This document shows positions 34,384 to 46,512 of a DNA stretch of 64,000 nucleotides, piece by piece. Every line of letters begins with the position of its first letter. Position 1 is the stretch's first letter. Position numbers and translations under genes: made by a program. The stretch comes from Azolla caroliniana (taxonomy: Eukaryota; Polypodiophyta), in the NCBI GenBank assembly GCA_043228905.1, contig JBHGNT010000012.1, forward strand, positions 18,290,001 to 18,354,000. The letters run 5' to 3'. The notes under the pieces were generated by a model. The model worked only from the letters and a program-made list of their open reading frames with translations. It ran no database searches and was not told the origin of the DNA.

Positions 34384-35836
34384 TTTGTGCTAGTCATACT
34401 TACATGAAATTACTCTCAAAGACGTGTAGACCTACTAAATTCTAAACCAAGATGTTTATTCATTAAACACTACTAACATTTAATAATTAGTATACAATAC
34501 ACATATGTTCATGGTAGTATACATGTAAATATTTCAATATTCATGGGGGAAGGTCAAAGGTTGGTCGAGTTGTATGTTGGATCCATATCAACATAGTTAC
34601 CCATATAAAAAATCCATCAAACATGGTTATCCATATCAACAACAATCCATTGAACATAGTTATCCATATCAACAATCCTTTGGTTTCACACTTTTATGAC
34701 TCATCTAAGGCTCTCAAAGATGATGGATCTTATAAAAAGTCAATATAAATATGTCCATACATATACAAATTTCTATAATATTCGAGTTATCAATTTAGCA
34801 TTGTGAAAACATTGGCTTTAAGATGATTGATGATGATAGTCGATGTATGATTGAACTCATTTATATGAATAATCATTGGCTCAACACTTTGTGAATCCTC
34901 TGAGGCCCTATTAGATTGTGTATCTTGTCCAAAATCCAACACAAAGTTATAATCAAGACAAGCTGCAAATTTCAGCTATCAATTTAACAATGGTAAACCA
35001 CTAGAAAATATGGTATTGGCTTGGAGAGGATTGAAGTATGATCGAAGTGAACTACTTCCACCCTCAATTAAAACGAAAATAAAAAGGACTAACCTTTTGT
35101 GGTAGGCATTGGAACCTACTAGGTGTAAGTTATCGAACAACTACGTTATATGTTGCTTGCACTCAAATGAAATATAAATAAAACAAAGAGCTGACAATTT
35201 CAAATCTATGTCATATCTATATTAATCATTAGAAAGTAAATGATAAGTAAATCTGGTTTATAGCATCAGTATCTTGAATAGGAATATGTAATGACACATT
35301 TTAAGTTCTACGAATTAAAAATGGTGCATGGGTCATTACCATGTCATGCATAAATGCAAATCAAAGTTCTAAGGCTAACATGCTATAATCATTTTATTCA
35401 AGGTGTGCATAAGAATAAAAAAAGACACATCACCATATGCATCTCATTTGCCTAAAATTCAACCTATCAAATCATATTAATTCAATAGAGAATCCAATAG
35501 GAAAGAGTATTAGATTGTATATTAATTCTTATGTGTTAATATAGCTTTAAAGCCCATACTATATCTAGGATTATAAAAGCTTATGAAACTATCCAACATG
35601 CTTTGTATATCATTTCATAACTTATCTTATCCTTGGTTAGATGCCCAATTACCTTATGTAATAGGGGTGATCAATGGCATATCGTTGCATAGCTAGGGCT
35701 GCAAACATCCTGCAAACTATTCAATATATGTAGTCTAAAAACTGATTTTGAATTTTAATTACTGGAGAAGGTACAAATATATTTACATTTCTAGTTGAAT
35801 GAAAATCTTGTATAACACTTCATTGGCATGTGTGCT
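34384..35836. other. Intergenic DNA downstream of the AWPM-19 gene
   Basis: AT-rich, nothing recognised. The AWPM-19 3' UTR is expected just left of 35837. Confidence 0.4.
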
Positions 35837-37261
35837 CTATGCAACTTCAGTTGTTGGGATTGGATTTGGGGTCTTAATTGGCTTCACATCTATCATTTGA
35901 GGACCATAACTAGTTGAAGGTGGAGGTTCTACGACATACTTGTAATATCCGGGGCCATAATTCTTACTAAAAAGACCGACATGTAGTAGAATTAAGTACA
36001 TTAGCTGAAATAGAGCCAATATTATTACAAAAGCCTCCAATGTTTCCTACAAAAAAATCACCGAAAAATGTTGTGAACAATCAACATTTGAAGAAAAAAA
36101 TTTGTGTCCAACATACTTGAATGCTTTCAAAACATTCAATGGGTAGAACAAATTATAAATACCATTGTGGAACCCCGACGAACGGAGGAATTAATCTCCT
36201 TGCACGCCATCCTAAGACAAACGAGCAATTTACATCCAACGTTTTAGTTATGAACTTAAGAAATTAGTATCAATATTTTGAGCAAGACCAATTAAAGCCC
36301 CTAGAACTACAAGTCAAGATGCACTTAATTATGAACTTACGAAACTAGTATCAATACTTTTAGCGAGACCAATTAAAGTTACTAGAACTGCAAGTCAAGA
36401 TGCACTTAATTATAAACTTGCGAAACTAGTATCAATATTTTGGGCAAGACCAATTAAAGATATTGGAACGACAAGTCAAGATGCACAACGAAGCCATTCT
36501 TCTGAACTCATTATATTTTATTATAGTTCTTAGGGGTCACCTACGGGACCAATGTGAAACATTATCACATAAAGTGTGGAGCTAACAAATTGATTTGATG
36601 CTAGATAAGATTCATAACATTTTATTATAGTTCTTAGAGGTCACCTATGGGACCAAAGTGAAACATTATCACATAAAGTGTAGAGTTAACAAATTGACTC
36701 TCACGCCCTTTCTAGATTTAATGGAGAGGATACTCACCCAAATGCAAGAAGAATAAGGAGCCAAGCAATGAGAGAAGATGAGGCTGCTGCGACACCGCTT
36801 TCTCCTCTCCATGCATGCAAGTGATGGCATCCAGCTAGCACAGAACCCATGCCCACAACACCTGCTATTGATGCCATGAGTGCAAAAGTGTATTCGATAC
36901 TTCCGAGGGACGATGACATACTGTAGTCGTCGACTACATCTTAATTACAAAAGACGAACATAATGTATAAAAATAAATTAGAAAGCAATCAAACTTGCAA
37001 ATAAATTGCTTGAAAATGTATGAACTACTCAAAAACAAATGAATGAAGAAAATCATTTTACGGATTCATATCGAGGAGGAAAAAAAGAGCAAAGTTAGGA
37101 GAGTTAAGAGCAAGAGAGGAACATAAATTTCACTTACATCCACGATCGAAAAATTGATTGAGAACCCATCCTGCGAGCGCGAGAACTATGAGGTACATGA
37201 TGAAGAGGAGGAGAAGGAAGGAGGCAGCAAGAGACCTTGCAACTTGTTGAGGCACGACCAT
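35837..37261 (-). CDS. PM19L: AWPM-19-like (PM19-like) plasma-membrane protein, four exons, 194 aa
   Basis: Exons on the minus strand: 37261-37138, 36939-36738, 36211-36163 and 36046-35837. Introns are 198, 526 and 116 bp, all GT-AG with phases 1, 2 and 0; together they give 585 nt including the stop. The product has an N-terminal hydrophobic segment (about residues 10-34) ending LAGWVLNQFFD. A second follows, with FALMASIAGVVG...LAGCHHLHAWRG (about 58-86), then SSSLIAWLLILLAFG (about 95-109). Next is the short hydrophilic exon-3 loop MACKEINSSVRRGST (110-124). The signature LEAFVIIL...LMYLILLHVGLF (128-151) and YGPGY (155-159) complete the family pattern. AWPM-19 proteins are four-pass plasma-membrane proteins induced by ABA, cold and desiccation; a rice member is reported as an ABA importer. 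Exon 3 is only 49 nt. All family landmarks and splice phases agree, so identity is firm. Confidence 0.93.
36248..36490. repeat. 81-bp tandem repeat, three copies, in AWPM-19 intron 2
   Basis: Units start TTAT(G/A)AACTT at 36248, 36329 and 36410 and contain AGTATCAATA.TTT and GACCAATTAAAG. They are less than perfectly conserved. Confidence 0.9.
36511..36702. repeat. 104-bp tandem duplication in AWPM-19 intron 2
   Basis: ATTTTATTATAGTTCTTAG starts at 36515 and 36619. Both copies continue GGTCACCTA(C/T)GGGACCAA and CATTATCACATAAAGTGT. Confidence 0.9.
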
Positions 37262-37377
37262 GGCTTTCCTTTCTTGGATTTCCTGCCTTCCTTCTTACAA
37301 TGGTGTTCATCATCAACCTCACCGCTTCCTTCATCAACAAGCTTTATCTCTCTCCTTTCCAAATTGGGTAACTTTCT

Positions 37378-37383
37378 ACACGT
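37378..37383 (-). promoter_or_regulatory. Candidate ABRE-like motif upstream of AWPM-19
   Basis: Minus strand ACGTGT within CTACGTGTAG, about 117 bp upstream of the ATG at 37261. ABA-responsive bZIP factors bind ACGTG-core motifs, which fits the ABA-inducible family. A single 6-bp match is weak evidence. Confidence 0.3.
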
Positions 37384-37429
37384 AGCAATACTTCAATTAA
37401 GAGAACTCATAAAATCAATTTGTTGAGAA

Positions 37430-39360
37430 ACACATACTCCTATATTTCTATATTTGCTCAGATACCCCTAAATTTTCATAAATACCTAAATACCACCCCC
37501 CCCCCCCTTATTGAAACAATTAGGACCTCAACCCTAACAATGAGATGTTGTCTCCTAGCTGCAATTTAGATCCAATTTTCCATCTAAATTTAAAGCAAGC
37601 GCCCATAACCTTAGTGCAAAAATGAATCCCGATATAAGCTTCAAAAAAAGTAATGGCTTCAACATTTCTTGAAGAGCCAAAATTTGGTTTAAATGTAACT
37701 CCATAGATACATGATATTACATTTGTGTTTATATATATGCTTCAACAAATGTGTTTTTCAATATAAACCTCTCCAAAAGCTTGTCCATGATTATGTTGGC
37801 GTAGGATGTTATAATTATATTACGATATTGGTTTTATAGTAAAGCTTTATATAATACACCAATAGGAAATGTCAACATGAGGTGAAAACTCACAAAAAAC
37901 ATCTATTGTACAAAGCTATGCTCGAAAGCATTTGAAAATTTGTGAAGGAAAATATTATGGGCTAAGGGTATATCACATTTGATACTATTAATTACATGGA
38001 TAAATCCTTCATAAAGAAAAATTGTCATTATGCATGGACACTAATTGGATGTTGTTGAGAGGTGTAGATATCTTTTAAAAACTTTGTACAACTATGGGAT
38101 TTCATTTGCGTCATTATTGTGGGTCATAGATTTCTACTATTAGAGATCAATTTTTTGTTTTTATTTGAGATCCATAGATTTAGAGTCTCTCATATGAAAT
38201 GGCTCTACAATGGAATCTATAAATTCTTGTCAATTTTCACCGAAGATCTATAAATTCAGCATCTCTCACAAGGGGTAGACAAGAAACAAAGCTACCACAA
38301 AAACATGTGTAAGAAGACTTCTTAAGCCATTTGTGTTGAGAGTCCAAAGAGGATGGATGGCCAACATGCCATAGAGGGATTTTTCTTGATGAGAATGCTC
38401 ATAGGTTGATTTACCACATGTTCTACCTCTCCCATATATGAATTTACTCCGTACATTTTATCCTCTTCATTACTTTTACCCTAGACCTTGCATCAGTGTA
38501 CCCCTATTTACATAGGGAACATACTTGGATTGGGTTGCAATTTAGAGATTATGAGATTATGATGCAAGGTCTAGGGTCAAAGTATTTAATTAGGAGGGAC
38601 ATCCTATTTACGTAAGGATACAAGACGGTGATAATCCAACTTGTTGTTAGGCTTGGTAGTCTTTACGTCATTTCATAAGAGCCATTCATGATCATGAATC
38701 CAAAAATTAGTTGCTTCTCATGAGAAATACTTTGACGGTCAAGTCCATTACTTTTACCCTAGACCTTGCATCATTGTACCCCTATTTACATAGGGAACAT
38801 ACTTGGATTGGGTGCAATCTTTGACCAAACCAATGAGATTATGCTTTATCTCGATGTCCCTCCTAATTTTCCATATAGTGTTCCATGTATCATTTTTTGA
38901 ATCTTATACTTTGATCTCTATTCTTAATCGCATTGATCCTCCCCCATCATCCATTGAACTTGAATTCCAAGTTGTGATCAAGAACCGCTACAAGGTGGCG
39001 AGCATGCATATGTCCAACTATGTTTTATTAGAAGGTGCCCTAGTTATTGATGAACCATTATTGCTCAACTCTAGACTTTAGTGTGTCATTGTAAATGTTC
39101 TCTCTTTTATTCATAGGATATATTGCTTCTTCTTATCCCTCTTTTCTTCCTACACTCTCTTACAATTCAAGCTAGTTTTTTGCTTCAACCCATAATATGC
39201 CTAATTTAGGTTTTTGGCATACAGACTCTTGCAAACTATTATGGGAATCTTGCAAACTTTTACGAGAAATAAAGGATCCCTATATTTTTTCAATCCATTA
39301 TGAACAATCTAACTTCTTCTATAAGAATTGAAACACGTATAAGGCATCATGATGGCAAGT
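37430..39360. other. Intergenic DNA with a duplicated segment
   Basis: A ~64-bp segment (TTACTTTTACCCTAGACCTTGCATC...TTGGATTGGG) occurs at about 38470-38534 and 38749-38812, and part of it recurs inverted near 38560-38585. An open frame at 38803-39081 contains no domain I recognise; it may be a retrotransposon scrap. Confidence 0.5.
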
Positions 39361-39945
39361 TGTGCATATTGGGAGACAGGTCCCTCCGGATGGGAAGGGA
39401 GAAGAACAGTGCCGACGAACAAACTCAGGCCGAGGCCGATAGGCCAAGGCCGAAACGGTATGAGGAGAACCCGGCTACGGAGAGCTGGATGATACAGACC
39501 CGGTGAAGACCGGATGAGGAGTACCCGGCTACGGAGAGCCGGATGATACAGACCCGGTGAAGACCGGATGAGGAGTACCCGGCTACGGAGAGCCGGATGA
39601 TACAGACCCGGTGAAGACCGGATGAGGAGTACCCGGCTACGATGGTGCAGACCCGGTGAAGACCGGATGAGGAGTACCCGGCCACGGAGAGCCGGATGGT
39701 GCAGGCCCAGTGAGAACCGGATGAGGAGCACCCGGCTACGGAGAGCCGGATGACGCAGACCCGGTGAGAACCGGAGGAAGAGACATATTCGTAAATATGT
39801 TTCTGAGAGCCCATCGAGGCTATATTTGTAAATAGCCGAAAAAGTCATATTAGTATAAATATGACTTAGGGCAAACTAGGAAATATGTAGAACAGTAGTT
39901 GTTATTTTTCTTGTTGGTGCAAGAAGAAGAGAGAGCACGTAACTG

Positions 39946-39985
<40 letters not shown>

Positions 39986-40258
39986 GGTCGTTGCCTCTGT
40001 TGTAATCGCCGCCTGTGGCGAAGATCGTGAGCACGAGGTCGTTACCTCCATGAACTCACTGTTTTGTACATTCTTACATAGCGACAGTTTGCAGCCTGTG
40101 GGCTACCGTGGTTTTTCCCCTAGTTTGGGGTTTTCCACGTAAACCTCCTGTGTATTTTCTCTCCTTTGTGTCGTGCATTTGTTTCCCGTTTTCTGCGTAT
40201 GAAAAGAAGCTTGGTTTTGGCCGAGCGTTGGACATAAGGAGCGCTTGAGTTCCCGTCA
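39361..40258 (+). repeat. LTR-like sequence of a copia-type element
   Basis: Starts near TGTGCATATTGGGAG, has a TATA-type AGTATAAATATG at about 39852, a (GA)n tract (39950-39981), GAGGTCGTTGCCTCTG, and the copia-LTR hallmark CCGTGGTTTTTCCCCTAGTT followed by GGGGTTTTCCACGT. It ends near 40258. No partner LTR, PBS or coding domain lies next to it, and I found no 5-bp TSD, so it may be a solo or remnant LTR. The 54-bp minisatellite sits in its upstream (U3) part. Confidence 0.65.
39461..39775. repeat. 54-bp GC-rich minisatellite, six copies
   Basis: Units start TGAGGAG at 39461, 39515, 39569, 39623, 39668 and 39722. The spacing is 54 bp except one unit shortened by 9 bp. The core is CCCGGCTACGGAGAGCCGGATG...CAGACCCGGTGAAGACCGGA. 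The period is a multiple of three, so open frames run through it (18-residue repeats on the minus strand) without implying a protein. Confidence 0.93.
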
Positions 40259-42430
40259 TATCAACCCATGGGGAAGAAAGACAATTGACTTGAGTATGAC
40301 CACGTCAAATACTAATGATGACGTGGAAGATCAAAATGAGATTCATGCCATGAATAGAGAGATGAAGACAATCTAGTTGTCATAAATAATGTGTCTAAGG
40401 CCAATGAAAGTAAGGACGACCTAGTTTTTGGAAGGACAGAAACCTTTGACATAGATTTAGACATCCATATTCAAATTACCAAGGAGGAGGAGCAAGAATT
40501 AAACAAGGACAAGAATATCGTGATGTCATTGTGACATGTGTGAGGGGAGAAAAACACCGAAAGACAAGTTCATAATAGTTGAAGGTTCATAATGACTAAA
40601 TAACTAATAAAAGAATCAACAAAAAGACGAGGATCAAGTAAGCCAACAATTGAAAGCAATTGAGATGGCTAAATTTAACCACTTTAACAAAAGGACCAGA
40701 GTTTGAACCTCATTTGGGGCAACAAGAGAGACAAAGGTGATCTATAATGTACAAGATATAATAATGGGGTAGGCGGTAAAAAACTAATCAAGAAAGTACT
40801 TTTTGCAAAAGTCAATTGTCATCCAAGAGCAAGTGATGAGGGACATAACAAAAGGATGTTAAGTGCATAGCTATAATTTATCATACGATAGATTTTCTAT
40901 AGTTTTCCCTGATCTTATGATGACTATATGCACTTAATTCCAAAAGGAACAAAGAATGAATTGAATTACAATTTTATAGTGTGAGATAGCTATTATGTGT
41001 GTTATCACTTGACCACTTCACATAAAGTAGTCAAAGCCTAGGGTTTCTACCTATATAAGAAGGCTAGTTATCTTCTCATCAAGGGAGGCTAGACTTATGT
41101 TGAAACTATGTCAGTGTGGCTATGGCTCTTGTTAGCTAATAAGGTAGACATGTTAATCCTCACAAAACCCAAGGTACGACTCACATCAACCCTCAATGGT
41201 ATGGGACATCAAGGAGGTTAGAGTTTGTCTCATGTCATTACTAGGGGGTGGTCAGGTGGCTCAACACCCCTGTTTCCTGTCGTTGGTCCATAATTCCTTA
41301 TGTTTTTCTTAAATAACTCGTTACACCACAACAAAAGAAAGTGTCTATTTTGGTAAGGGGTTCCTTGACAACGATAAATGGAGATGAGGCATCTAACAAA
41401 AGGAAGTTTCTATTTTGGTAAGAGGACTCTTCTTTAGGACCTAGGGTTTTGTGTGACATTATTGTGATATGCGTTGCAAAAGCTATAAGAAAGCGTAAGA
41501 TGAGGGAGATAAGCCTCCAAATTATTTTATGAGAGGTGTATTCTTATCTTATGCAAAGCATTTATACTTACGGCAAGGTATTCTTGCTCATATGCTATAA
41601 GAACATGTGTCACATTAATTTGTTTGAATTTTTGTTGAGATAGCTTAAAGTATTAACTTAGTATTTTTCCTCTTAAAATAGATTTCACACATGTCAAATA
41701 TAAAATGCATCCATGAAAAATTCATGGAGCTTCGCACATGGGCTTTATATTACCTAGAAGTTTATGAGCCAAATGTATGTGACTCGTGCAAACGACAACA
41801 CTTGGTGGATGTAGGGATTGCGCTACTTCCATAGATGATCACTCTCAACACACATGGGTCAACCTAATGCATATAATGAGTGAATTATTTATTCACTTAC
41901 AAATGTTCAAAATCTTTGTGAAGTTGAAAAGATCATATTGAAAGGTTGATCCAAAGTGCTTAATGAATTTCTGAAAGAATGATTGTACATTTTTTCTGGT
42001 TTTCTTGAATCTATTCTTATTTTGTTTCTTTATAAGCTCATTCAAAAAAACTTTAATGGGTCATTATTGCTTTCTCATTTAGGAGTTTTTTTAGCAATTA
42101 TATTAACATACTCTAATTGATCGAAATAAATATACAAAGTAACCATGTGCATTAATAGTATATGGAAATTATAATTCCATAAATGTTATAAGTTTGTTTA
42201 ACATAAAACATCTTTGTGTATATTATAATGCAATGACAATATGAAAAACCTTTGTTGTCCTACTACAATAGTGAGGATCTTATGGCAAATATCGCCTCTC
42301 TCTCTCCCCCCCCCCCCCCTCCCCATCTCTTTTACTTCTACATAAATAACGATGTATTAATTACAAAAGTTGAGTTACAATCGATGGAATATTATATCCT
42401 ATTGAATCACAATAAAATAAATCGGGGTTC
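40259..42430. other. Intergenic DNA with no recognisable gene
   Basis: No family recognised. Part of this could be a decayed internal region of the LTR element to the left, but I see no gag or pol motif. Confidence 0.35.
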
Positions 42431-43560
42431 CCATGACATCCCTCATCTCTAGATGCATTGGTACGTGCCAATACAATCCCATGTAACAAAGGCCAATGCA
42501 AATGACAAACGCGATGACTTGCCAACCCACAAGCCCAAGTTGTATATATAAATTTCCAAATAGCCCTTCCAACTCCACAACTAATAATTTGATTTTGATT
42601 ATGTTCCTCTAAAACTATGTAAAACAATCACATTCCCGAAGCAATACCCTATCTATGCAAAGCAACTCTTAGAGGTAATCCATCTACAATGACCCTCCAA
42701 ATAAACACTTTATCAATGAAAAGAAGACAAGATTGCCACTCCATTTGTACCACAATTTGTCACCAAATATTGGATCTTGTGATTCCTCATTATTTATTAA
42801 CCTATTCTATCACCCATCCATGGATGCCTATCCATTATACTATAATAGTTACTAGGATCTTTAGCAACACAAAACCCCAACGGTGTTGTAAGTCTAAGTC
42901 ACATAAAGATATTCACTCAATGTTACTCCATGGAGACAATCAACCAAGAATCCAATTGTGTCGTAAACCTTGATGCCTATGATAAAAGACAATGAGGAGG
43001 GTAAAGTGTTGACTCCCTAAGTGAGCACACATTGTGCAATGTGAGCTTAATGATGCCAAGTGGCCTTAGAAATTGGGCAAGTGATTAGTATTTGTCATCC
43101 TCAATCATTGCATTGAAAATATATTTGCCATTTAAAATGCATTTGTGTTTTAAAGCCATTCAAAAACATGCCTCACCATTGCCCACTAAACAAACATTTT
43201 CATATGAAATGCAAGAGGAGATTTCAATCCTACATCCATAATTCAAAAGCACAGTTGTACACATTGGGTAGTGTACCATGTATCCAATACAATCACCAAT
43301 AACCAAGCTCTATCTTGAATCAACTTATGATAGACATCATTGGTAGGTAATAGACGTAACAATTTTTTGTTGGTGAATAACCAATGTTTTCATGGTTCAT
43401 TTGCTAACAATTTTGGAATAAGGGCAACAAGAATATGAAATATAGATCATTCTTGCCAAATACGATCATTTATGAAATCTAGTTCCCACTCTCTAAAGAG
43501 TCATGATTTGCTAGCATGACTCTAAAATAGCATTTAGCTCAATTGCCAAGCCAAGTTATG
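42430..43560 (-). mobile_element. Decayed LINE remnant (zf-RVT-like)
   Basis: Minus-strand fragments resemble the C-terminal zinc-binding region of plant LINE ORF2: IWRVIVDGLPLR near 42700-42660, then CGVGRAIWKFIYTTWACGL near 42570-42510. Further upstream (about 43470-43320) a LIPKLLANEP...KKLLRLLPTNDVYHKL segment is open. Many stops. It is a different lineage from LINE A and B, or too decayed to tell. Confidence 0.4.
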
Positions 43561-44975
43561 CCAATTGAATTCATACACTCTTTCTGTCTCAATGTTCCTT
43601 GTTTTTCCACCTTCTAGCTTGCTTTCCCCCATTTTCAACCCTAACCCATCCCCACAAATACACATTTCTCAAGCATAATGTTATACACATTAGCGAAAAT
43701 GTTTCCCTTTTGATTTTGTAGATTATCTTTAACCCCTATAGAGGATATCACTGTAGTCTCATTTGCTAAAATTGGCATGATATCACTAGAGACTTCACAA
43801 TATACTAATATATATTTATTTCAAATTTGGGTTTAGACATACCAAATTCACAACTCTCATAATAATTTTTTATACAACATTTAGTTAGCCTTACATGCAC
43901 TAAATAATTGCAAGGTTTATGTCTAGAACATAATGTATATTTCTCTCTAGCTAATCATAGGTTAGCAATAGATAATGCCCATAAAACTTTTAACATAAGT
44001 TGGTCCTTTAATGTGCACGTGTTTGTGCTTGTAACACTCTCCAAAGGTATGTGGCATGCCTATGCTTGTCACATTGGTCAAAATAGTTGAATGTCAACGT
44101 TATTTTCTGCTACCATTTGTCTCCTAGTTGTATGTTAAATTCCCACTTTGTTATAGTGACAAGATTAGACTAGATATTTTTTCTCATCCATAGAGAGGCC
44201 AATATTGACCCATTGGAACAATCGATTACAATATCCTACTCTGGTAAGTATTGTTATCTATTTATAAACATTGAATGAAGTATGAGGTGCTACACTAAAA
44301 AACACAATCCTAATACACTTTAAAACACTCTGTTTTTCTTTTATCTTATTTTACATTATCTATTTAAAGAGAAAACTTTAGGAGTAAACATTAATTTTCT
44401 TACAATTCGAGAGTTTTATGGATTTTAATTAAGGTATAATTACCAATCTTTGACGATTTTTAAACAATCTAATGGTGGACCTATTTTCCATTGTGTCAAT
44501 GAGAATGGGTAGAGTCATGTCTTCGCTTATGCTACTGAATCATATTCTAAGTCACACTTTCGTATGAGTACCAACATTCATGCTTATCAAGCCCTTGACC
44601 ATAATTTACATGCTTACATCCCACCAGTGAGGGCACAAATTTAGTTGACAGGATCATAGAAAAAAAAACTTGCTCACAAGTACACACAAATTGGCCTTAG
44701 AAACTCTTTGTAATATGAATCAAGTAGAATGGGTCAAACTAACAAAAACAATCAATTTTTAGTCTAGTGTCGAACAAGAAAGCATTGTACGAGGGATAAG
44801 ACAAGCAACAATGTTTAACATCAAGTTTTGAGGAGGGCGGACTATGAACAATGAGACGATGACATTCATGGCGATGTTTGAGATGGTTGATGGTCAATCG
44901 CACGATGTCTAGGACAAGCCACGAGACAACCTCGTGTGTGGACACCCCCCAACACGCAACACGCACACATACATA
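43561..44975. other. Intergenic DNA with no recognisable gene
   Basis: Nothing recognised. Confidence 0.35.
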
Positions 44976-44985
44976 TATACATACA

Positions 44986-44987
44986 CA

Positions 44988-45058
<71 letters not shown>
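44986..45058. repeat. Compound (AC)n(AG)n microsatellite
   Basis: (AC)n at about 44986-45004 directly followed by (AG)n to 45058. A separate (AT)n lies at about 45133-45153. Confidence 0.93.
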
Positions 45059-45060
<2 letters not shown>

Positions 45061-45473
45061 ACGTCTTCTAGGACCAAATTTGGCCCATGAGACAATTGGT
45101 TACAACTAAATGGGATGTGTACCCAATCATCATATATATATATATATATATATAAGAGTTCTAGACTCTAGTATTGTACAAAAGATGTTATGATGTAACA
45201 TATTCTATAAAGGAGAGACTTTGAGCTAGGCCTAGTTTCATTTCCATATATGAGTCTCTCGAAAAGGAGTGGAGGTCAAAGGGTTTTGATATGGGTGAGG
45301 CCCATAGTCTCAAAGGCGGCTAACTCACATTCCCATATTTTCTTAATTGTTTCAGTACAACGAGTGACTTTGAGGCACGGTATCTGAGGGCATTGGTCGT
45401 TCTTTGGTTCTCTGCTTCAATAAGGGAGAGACTGAGTATTACAAGTGTGTCCACACTCATCGTCTCCTCTTGC

Positions 45474-45573
45474 NNNNNNNNNNNNNNNNNNNNNNNNNNN
45501 NNNNNNNNNNNNNNNNNNNNNNNNNNNNNNNNNNNNNNNNNNNNNNNNNNNNNNNNNNNNNNNNNNNNNNNNN
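45474..45573. other. Assembly gap, exactly 100 N
   Basis: A run of exactly 100 N, the conventional size for a gap of unknown length. It removes the 5' end of the VQ gene. Confidence 0.98.
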
Positions 45574-46512
45574 ACCTCCGCTCGGAAATCATCGCGGACA
45601 ACCACCCATCAATCTGTCCGGACAACTACTATCCATCAAGCTCCCCCCAAGATCCGTACCACCAAAGGCTCTACTATCACCATTGCCAAAGGCCCTACCT
45701 CTTCCTATAGCCATCATGATCATGGATTTGTAAGGAAGCGGCCGATCGTGCGCGTGGTACGCGTCTTCGCCCCCAAGATCGTCACGGCTCATGCCGACAA
45801 CTTCCGGGCCGTCGTGCAGAGTCTCACCGGAAACCTCTCCCCCCTCCATACCATTTGTCTCCCCGCCTCCAATGCACCTTCGCCAGACTTGTCGGTCCAA
45901 TCTAGCCCCAATATGTCGCCCTTCACCTCCAACTATTCTATCCCTACTCCGTTGCCATCTCCGACTTCGCCACCATCTTCGATCATTTCCTCATTGTCTA
46001 TGTCATCATCTACATCTCCGACAAATCTAGCGACATGTGTGCCAAATTCGCATCCATCTTCGTCGTTGTTGTTGATAAATCCGGCCTCTTATTCTTCATC
46101 TCAAAATCATGGATCCAATATAATATCCCCATCCAATATATCCTCGCCTTCTCTTCATGATTCCTCTTCTTTCTCTAATCTCCTACTGTCCCATTTACAA
46201 ACACCATACATCCCAAGAGACTCCGAATCGTCATCATCATCTTCCACTAACTCCTTCCCCTTAGAAATCATCGACAATTGTTTTCCGACCATTTCTGACA
46301 GCATAGAGTACGATTCATTCGAAACACCCGCATTGCCCCAAGGCACCCCTAATCATGTGATCCACAATGACAATGAGCTCTATAGATTATATCCCAATGC
46401 TTACCCACTTCAATGCAATGTCAATCGACGCTTGCATGTTGAAGAGGACGAAACCTCATTGTTTAACGAGTTCGACACGATGTTGTCTTCCATTAAGTTG
46501 CCCAATTTCTAG
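45574..46512 (+). CDS. VQ-motif protein, 5' end missing in assembly gap
   Basis: An uninterrupted frame of 312 codons plus TAG, open from the gap edge. The VQ motif FRAVVQSLTG (FxxxVQxLTG) is at 45802-45831, about residue 77 after the gap. It is preceded by the basic VRVFAPKIVTAHADN segment typical of VQ domains. The rest is Ser/Pro/Thr-rich and disordered, with an acidic C-terminus containing EEDETSLFNEFDTMLSSIKLP, possibly amphipathic. VQ proteins are plant transcriptional cofactors that bind WRKY factors (groups I and IIc) or MAP kinases through or near this motif in defence, seed and stress signalling. Most are intronless, matching this frame. The start codon, and whether the true protein begins inside or before the gap, cannot be determined. 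The subfamily is not assignable by eye. Confidence 0.88.
   Translation, partial: TSARKSSRTTTHQSVRTTTIHQAPPKIRTTKGSTITIAKGPTSSYSHHDHGFVRKRPIVRVVRVFAPKIVTAHADNFRAVVQSLTGNLSPLHTICLPASNAPSPDLSVQSSPNMSPFTSNYSIPTPLPSPTSPPSSIISSLSMSSSTSPTNLATCVPNSHPSSSLLLINPASYSSSQNHGSNIISPSNISSPSLHDSSSFSNLLLSHLQTPYIPRDSESSSSSSTNSFPLEIIDNCFPTISDSIEYDSFETPALPQGTPNHVIHNDNELYRLYPNAYPLQCNVNRRLHVEEDETSLFNEFDTMLSSIKLPNF

Noticed and set aside
38803-39081. 92-codon plus-strand frame
   Set aside because: Vaguely retrotransposon-like but no diagnostic motif; not enough to call a gene.
39309-39848. 180-codon repeat protein (18-residue units)
   Set aside because: The 54-bp minisatellite is a multiple of three, so long frames arise automatically; no known domain, and it sits in an LTR.
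45320-45733. Several frames spanning the N gap
   Set aside because: They are open only because N codons are not stops; only the VQ frame has protein-family support.
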